Origin: Cichorium intybus | Lineage: Eukaryota > Streptophyta > Magnoliopsida > Asterales > Asteraceae | Direction: 5' to 3' | DNA: 64,000 nt | Assembly (NCBI GenBank): GCA_023525715.1 | Contig: CM042009.1 | Coordinates: 122,640,819-122,704,818 of the forward strand | Shown: in pieces, positions 60,801 through 64,000 of the stretch | Position numbering within the stretch: the first letter of the stretch is position 1 | Layout of the letters: every line of letters begins with the position of its first letter | The notes under the pieces: generated by a model | Told to the model about the DNA's origin: nothing | What the model saw: only the letters and a program-made list of their open reading frames with translations | The model's database searches: none | Translations under genes and position numbers: made by a program

Positions 60801-61709
60801 AAGAATGTGAAGTGCTGGAACTGCCAAGAGGTGGGACATGTTAAGAGTCAATGTCCAAAGAAAGAATTAAACAGTGTTGGTGCTGAGAATGTTTATCAGG
60901 AAGATGCATTGATACTCAGTATGGAAAACTGTGTAGACTCTTGGGTCATGGATTCAGGGGCTTCGTTTCACGCCATGGACAACAGGGAAACGATGGTGAA
61001 TCTAAAAGAAGGAGATTTTGGGAAGGTACGGTTAGCAAATAACGAGATGCTTCAAGTAATGGGCATGAGAGATATTGATCTGGTTACTTCATTGGGAACT
61101 ACATGGAACTTGAAAAATGTCAGGGTGATTCCGGAGCTGAAGAAGAAATTGATTTCTGTTGGTCAGCTGGATAAACAAGGACTGGAAGTAAGGTTTGGTG
61201 GTGGTAAATGGAGGGTGGTCAATGGTAATTCGGTGATTGCTCAAGGTATGAAGCGTGGGTCATTGTATATGTTTGAGGTACCTGTTGAGGGAAGTATGAC
61301 CGTCCTGGTTAAGCATGACAAAATCTGGTTCGCTAAATCTAGTGCTAAGAGACTTCATTTGGCAAACATGAAGTCTGGAGCCAAAGAGATGTTAGCTGAA
61401 CGAGTCGGAAAGTCTAAACCATTCAGGGGATTTTGTGACAGTGGGAGCACGGGGTGTGTTCCGGGTACAGTTACAAAGAGCCGTTGGGTTTTGAAGACTA
61501 AGACTGAAAAATTCTCTCCTGTTGGAAGTTTGCAAAGTTTGGAGAGTGTTAGTGGTCCACGGTGTATCTCTGGATCCGGTGGAGTGTCCAAGCCGGTTGA
61601 GACAGGGGATGAGTCGGTGGCGGTATTGACCACGACTGAGTCGGTAGCGGGATTGGCTACGACTGAGTTGGAGCTTGTGGTAGCTTCAACTGGCCCTTCT
61701 AGTACTTGA
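60801..61709 (+). pseudogene. C3 zinc knuckle, protease and novel tail
   Basis: Begins just after the TGA: CWNCQEVGHVKSQC (CX2CX4HX4C), then WVMDSGASFHAM of the protease, NVRVIPELKKKLISVGQL and WRVVNGNSVIAQGMKRGSLY that lead into the GAG-pre-integrase region. After about 61310 the similarity to copia polyprotein ends. The last ~130 residues are Ser/Gly/Thr/Val-rich and include a duplicated 9-residue unit (ESVAVLTTT / ESVAGLATT, about 61610-61667). Stops at 61707-61709. Integrase, RT and RNase H are deleted. Confidence 0.88.
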
Positions 61710-61830
61710 TGATGAGGGGCGGCTGCAACTAGGAAAATTGGACTAAGTTTAGCTTGTTCTTGGGAACTGGAAGCTTGAAAGACTGATTTGGTTGAAGATT
61801 ACTGAAGTTACTGTATTGTTCAAAATCTTC

Positions 61831-61841
61831 AAGTGGGAGAT
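61831..61841 (+). promoter_or_regulatory. C3 polypurine tract
   Basis: AAGTGGGAGAT directly before the 3' LTR. Confidence 0.88.
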
Positions 61842-62162
61842 TGTTAGGTGAAAGATTGGGTTGGTGAAGTTTTTGTCAAAGGTAGGTGAGATCAAAGTCT
61901 TCAAGCTTGATTTTTATTTTCTCAATTCACATTCAATTCCTAAGCCTATAAATACAAGGCCTTGGTTAAGAAGCAAAACGCACCAACAATTGTAAATTGT
62001 AATCTTATTGAGTTAATAAGATTTCTCTAGTTGCAGCCCGTGGACGTAGGATTTGCACCGAATCCGAACCACGTAAAATTCATTGTTTTGCTTTATTTTC
62101 TGTTTTCGTGTGTGTGTGTGTGATAGTGTTTCCGCTGCGTGTACCCTGTCCGATTCCTAACA
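61842..62162 (+). repeat. C3 3' LTR
   Basis: 321 bp, about 98.4% identical to the 5' LTR by eye; TATAAATA at 61947-61954. Confidence 0.95.
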
Positions 62163-62649
62163 GATTCCGGGAAGAAAACAAAAATCTGAAAACGACTTTT
62201 TATACCTTTTTCAAAAACGACATCTTTTCGAATACCAATCTAAGTGAGTTCCCTTTGGGTGATAGAAGATTTAGTCGGAGGAATGAAGAGGGCTCATAAA
62301 CGAGTAAAATTGACAAAGTTTTCACTTCTTGGGCTAACTAATATGTTCTTGGGCTTATTAATCTTCATTTTGATCACAGTCCGTTGGTTTTCAAGGATAG
62401 ACGAGTATGGCTCACCACTTTTAAAAATTTCAATATTTTGTCCCAATATGATTATTTCTCAATCTTGATCATGTTTCATTGGTCGATCCAAATGAACTCA
62501 TCCGACACTTATTGAGAAATGCAAAATGGTTTTGTTTAAAATACAGCCTAAAATTGTGGAATATTTGCATTAAATGTTCGGTTAACGATTGAAAAATATC
62601 AGTGTTGCAGACCATAGAGTCGATGAAGAAGATCGCTTCAAATAAAGAA
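62163..62649. other. AT-rich DNA after C3, nothing recognised
   Basis: No family resemblance seen in the short frames here. Confidence 0.5.
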
Positions 62650-62699
62650 TTTTAGGTGTCTTTAATTTCTCTTTGTTATCTATTTTTGTTAAGTGCTAA

Positions 62700-63640
62700 G
62701 AATTCAAAATTTCTAAAGGCTTTGATATGGCATCCTTTATTTGATTTTCTTTCCATAATTGCAATGGAGGGTCTAAACGTTGCTTTAATGGAGACAAATA
62801 TGAATGGTATTATTCAAGGTGGTCACATAAGTCAGGAAAATGTGAGGAATTCTCATTTATTCTTTGTTGATAGTGCCTTTTTTTCAGAATAGTCTGATTC
62901 AAATGTTTTGTCTATTACGAAATTCTTAGATCCCTTTACTTCATATCTAAACTAAATATTAATTTGCAAAAAAGTAACATGTGTGACATTGGAGTTCCTT
63001 CTTATTGTGCAGAGAAATTAACTAGTAATATTAATTGTTCGCCTCCATCTTTTCCTTGATACTATATTGCTTTTCCAGTTGGTTGTAATATGTGTAAAAT
63101 TTTAATTTGGTCAACTATTTTTGATAAGTTACACCAAAAATTATATGTCTAGAAAATGAAGTATATTTCTTTTGGCGTAAGGTTGACTTTGATTAAATCA
63201 ATTCTTGGTAGTTTTTATTTTTATTTTTTTAGAACGTTAAATCTATCATACTCTTACTTCTAAACTATTAAGAGATCCACGTATGTCTCTTGTGAGACTT
63301 CAACCCTCAACCTCAAAAAAGGAAGACGATTCTTTACCACTTGACCAAGAGGCAATTGGCTTGGCTGGTAATTTATGTATTTATCTTTACTCTATTTTTA
63401 AAGTTCCAATTATTGTTCTAAACAAACTTGAAAGCCTTAAAATCTCTTTATTTTGGGCGATTACCAAAGGGTAGTAAATTGCATTAGGTTAAATGGAAGC
63501 AGGTAATTGCCCCTAAAGATATTGGTGGTTTAGAAATTAGAGTCTATTGCAATTTGCAATGAACCTTGGTAAGTGTCGTTGGAGGTCTTATAGTTACCCA
63601 TATGCTCTTAGGAAAAATTGTTTAAGAGTATTTATGGGCG
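62700..63640 (+). pseudogene. Second degenerate LINE (L1-type) RT fragment
   Basis: Plus-strand pieces in order: IAMEGLNVAL followed by HLFFVDSAFFSE (the YADD region with the catalytic box degraded, 62755-62890), FPVGCNMCKILIWSTIFDK (about 63073-63130), SFGVRLTLIKSILG (about 63168-63208), then after an insertion FKVPIIVLNKLESLKISLFWA (63400-63460) and VKWKQVIAPKDIGGLEIR (63490-63543). Several stops and frameshifts. It is a different copy, more decayed than the LINE at 5.6 kb. Confidence 0.8.
63212..63372 (-). mobile_element. tRNA-derived SINE-like insertion in second LINE
   Basis: About 160 bp interrupt the LINE between the SILG and FKVP blocks. Read on the minus strand there is an A-box-like CTTGGTCAAGTGGTAAAG, a B-box-like GGGTTGAAGTCTC and an A/T-rich end (TTCTAAAAAAATAAAAATAAAA). 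Target duplications are not clear. It does not look like the same SINE family as the one in LTR1. Confidence 0.6.
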
Positions 63641-63881
63641 TGTATGGCTTTCCTTCCTTCTTACTCGAGTCATCGAGTGTATGGCTTTAAATTATCCAAT
63701 CTATTAATAAGTTAGACTAAAGACATTATTATGGATAATTTAATGGCTAAGAAATAGAGAATGATGATGATATTTTTTTTACAAAGATACGTAGATGGAT
63801 AGCCAAGCCGTTTCTATGCTTTCATACGCATTATGCTTTAGAGTTTAGGAAAAACATGAACATCTCTTCATTTATCAATTA

Positions 63882-63960
63882 GGTAGCGTTTGATACGTAA
63901 TACTGGATGAAACAGAACAAAACATATTAATTTAATCTTGCTCGTGTATCAAACGCTCCC
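63882..63960. mobile_element. 79-bp MITE-like inverted-repeat element
   Basis: Left end GGTAGCGTTTGATACG and right end, read inward, GGGAGCGTTTGATACACG. The flanks are ...ATTA and TAATG..., so the duplication is TA, or TTA with a changed base. Too short to code; superfamily uncertain (mariner- or Harbinger-like). Confidence 0.75.
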
Positions 63961-64000
63961 TAATGAATTGTGGGCCTAGAATCGAAGACATTTGACCAAT

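Larger units (their letters stand above)
59564..62162 (+). mobile_element. Copia element C3, Gag-protease only (non-autonomous)
   Basis: 321-bp LTRs (59564-59884 and 61842-62162), both TGTTAGGTGAAAG to TTCCTAACA, differing at five positions by eye. PBS at 59887-59898 and purine tract AAGTGGGAGAT at 61831-61841. Flanks GCTTC and GATTC match at 4 of 5 bases, probably a mutated duplication. The 1.96-kb interior holds Gag, zinc knuckle and protease in one frame with one stop, and no integrase or RT. Confidence 0.94.

Overview
This window is repeat-dominated nuclear DNA from a flowering plant. It holds nested LTR retrotransposons, plant L1-type LINEs, a CACTA transposon, MITEs and tRNA-derived SINEs, and no intact host gene. 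The element types and the style of the degenerate RT-like pseudogene at 57.1-58.8 kb suggest a eudicot, perhaps Asteraceae; that is an inference from remembered families, not a search.

Layout. 1-5.55 kb is AT-rich and gene-poor, with a degenerate 160-bp tandem repeat, a ~229-bp (TA)n tract and other microsatellites. A plus-strand LINE starts at about 5.56 kb and is now spread to about 38.0 kb by insertions. At 6599-34668 a minus-strand Ty3/gypsy chromovirus sits in the LINE. Its gag-pol is split by a 16.3-kb array (11498-27764) of a non-coding, gypsy-like element with three LTRs and two internal regions. The middle LTR is a recombinant of the outer two, and a SINE sits only in LTR1. The chromovirus 5' LTR is split by a 3.84-kb CACTA element (29442-33281) that carries exons of three host genes: sulfite oxidase, phospholipase D and the STT3 subunit of oligosaccharyltransferase.

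From 34.67 kb the LINE resumes. A copia element (called C1 here) went into its 3' tail, and a second, Gag-protease-only copia (C2) went in just beyond. A duplication then produced a solo C1 LTR plus a LINE-tail/C2 fragment (36159-39483), followed by a nearly complete C1 (39484-48001), a second LINE tail, and complete C2 (48674-53228).

53.2-64 kb is lower-copy AT-rich DNA. It holds a PIF/Harbinger-like MITE, a short hAT-like element, a degenerate RT-family pseudogene, a small Gag-protease copia (C3, 59564-62162), and a second degenerate LINE that contains a SINE-like insertion.

How the parts relate. Target-site duplications and nesting give an order of events: LINE; chromovirus; array progenitor; unequal LTR crossover; SINE. 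C1 and C2 both predate the local duplication. Every coding region seen is mobile-element protein or a captured gene fragment, and almost all carry stops or frameshifts. No complete new host system is visible. The most unusual items are the three-gene CACTA, the mapped LTR crossover, the phased palindromes in the chromovirus LTR, and the Gag-protease-only copia elements.
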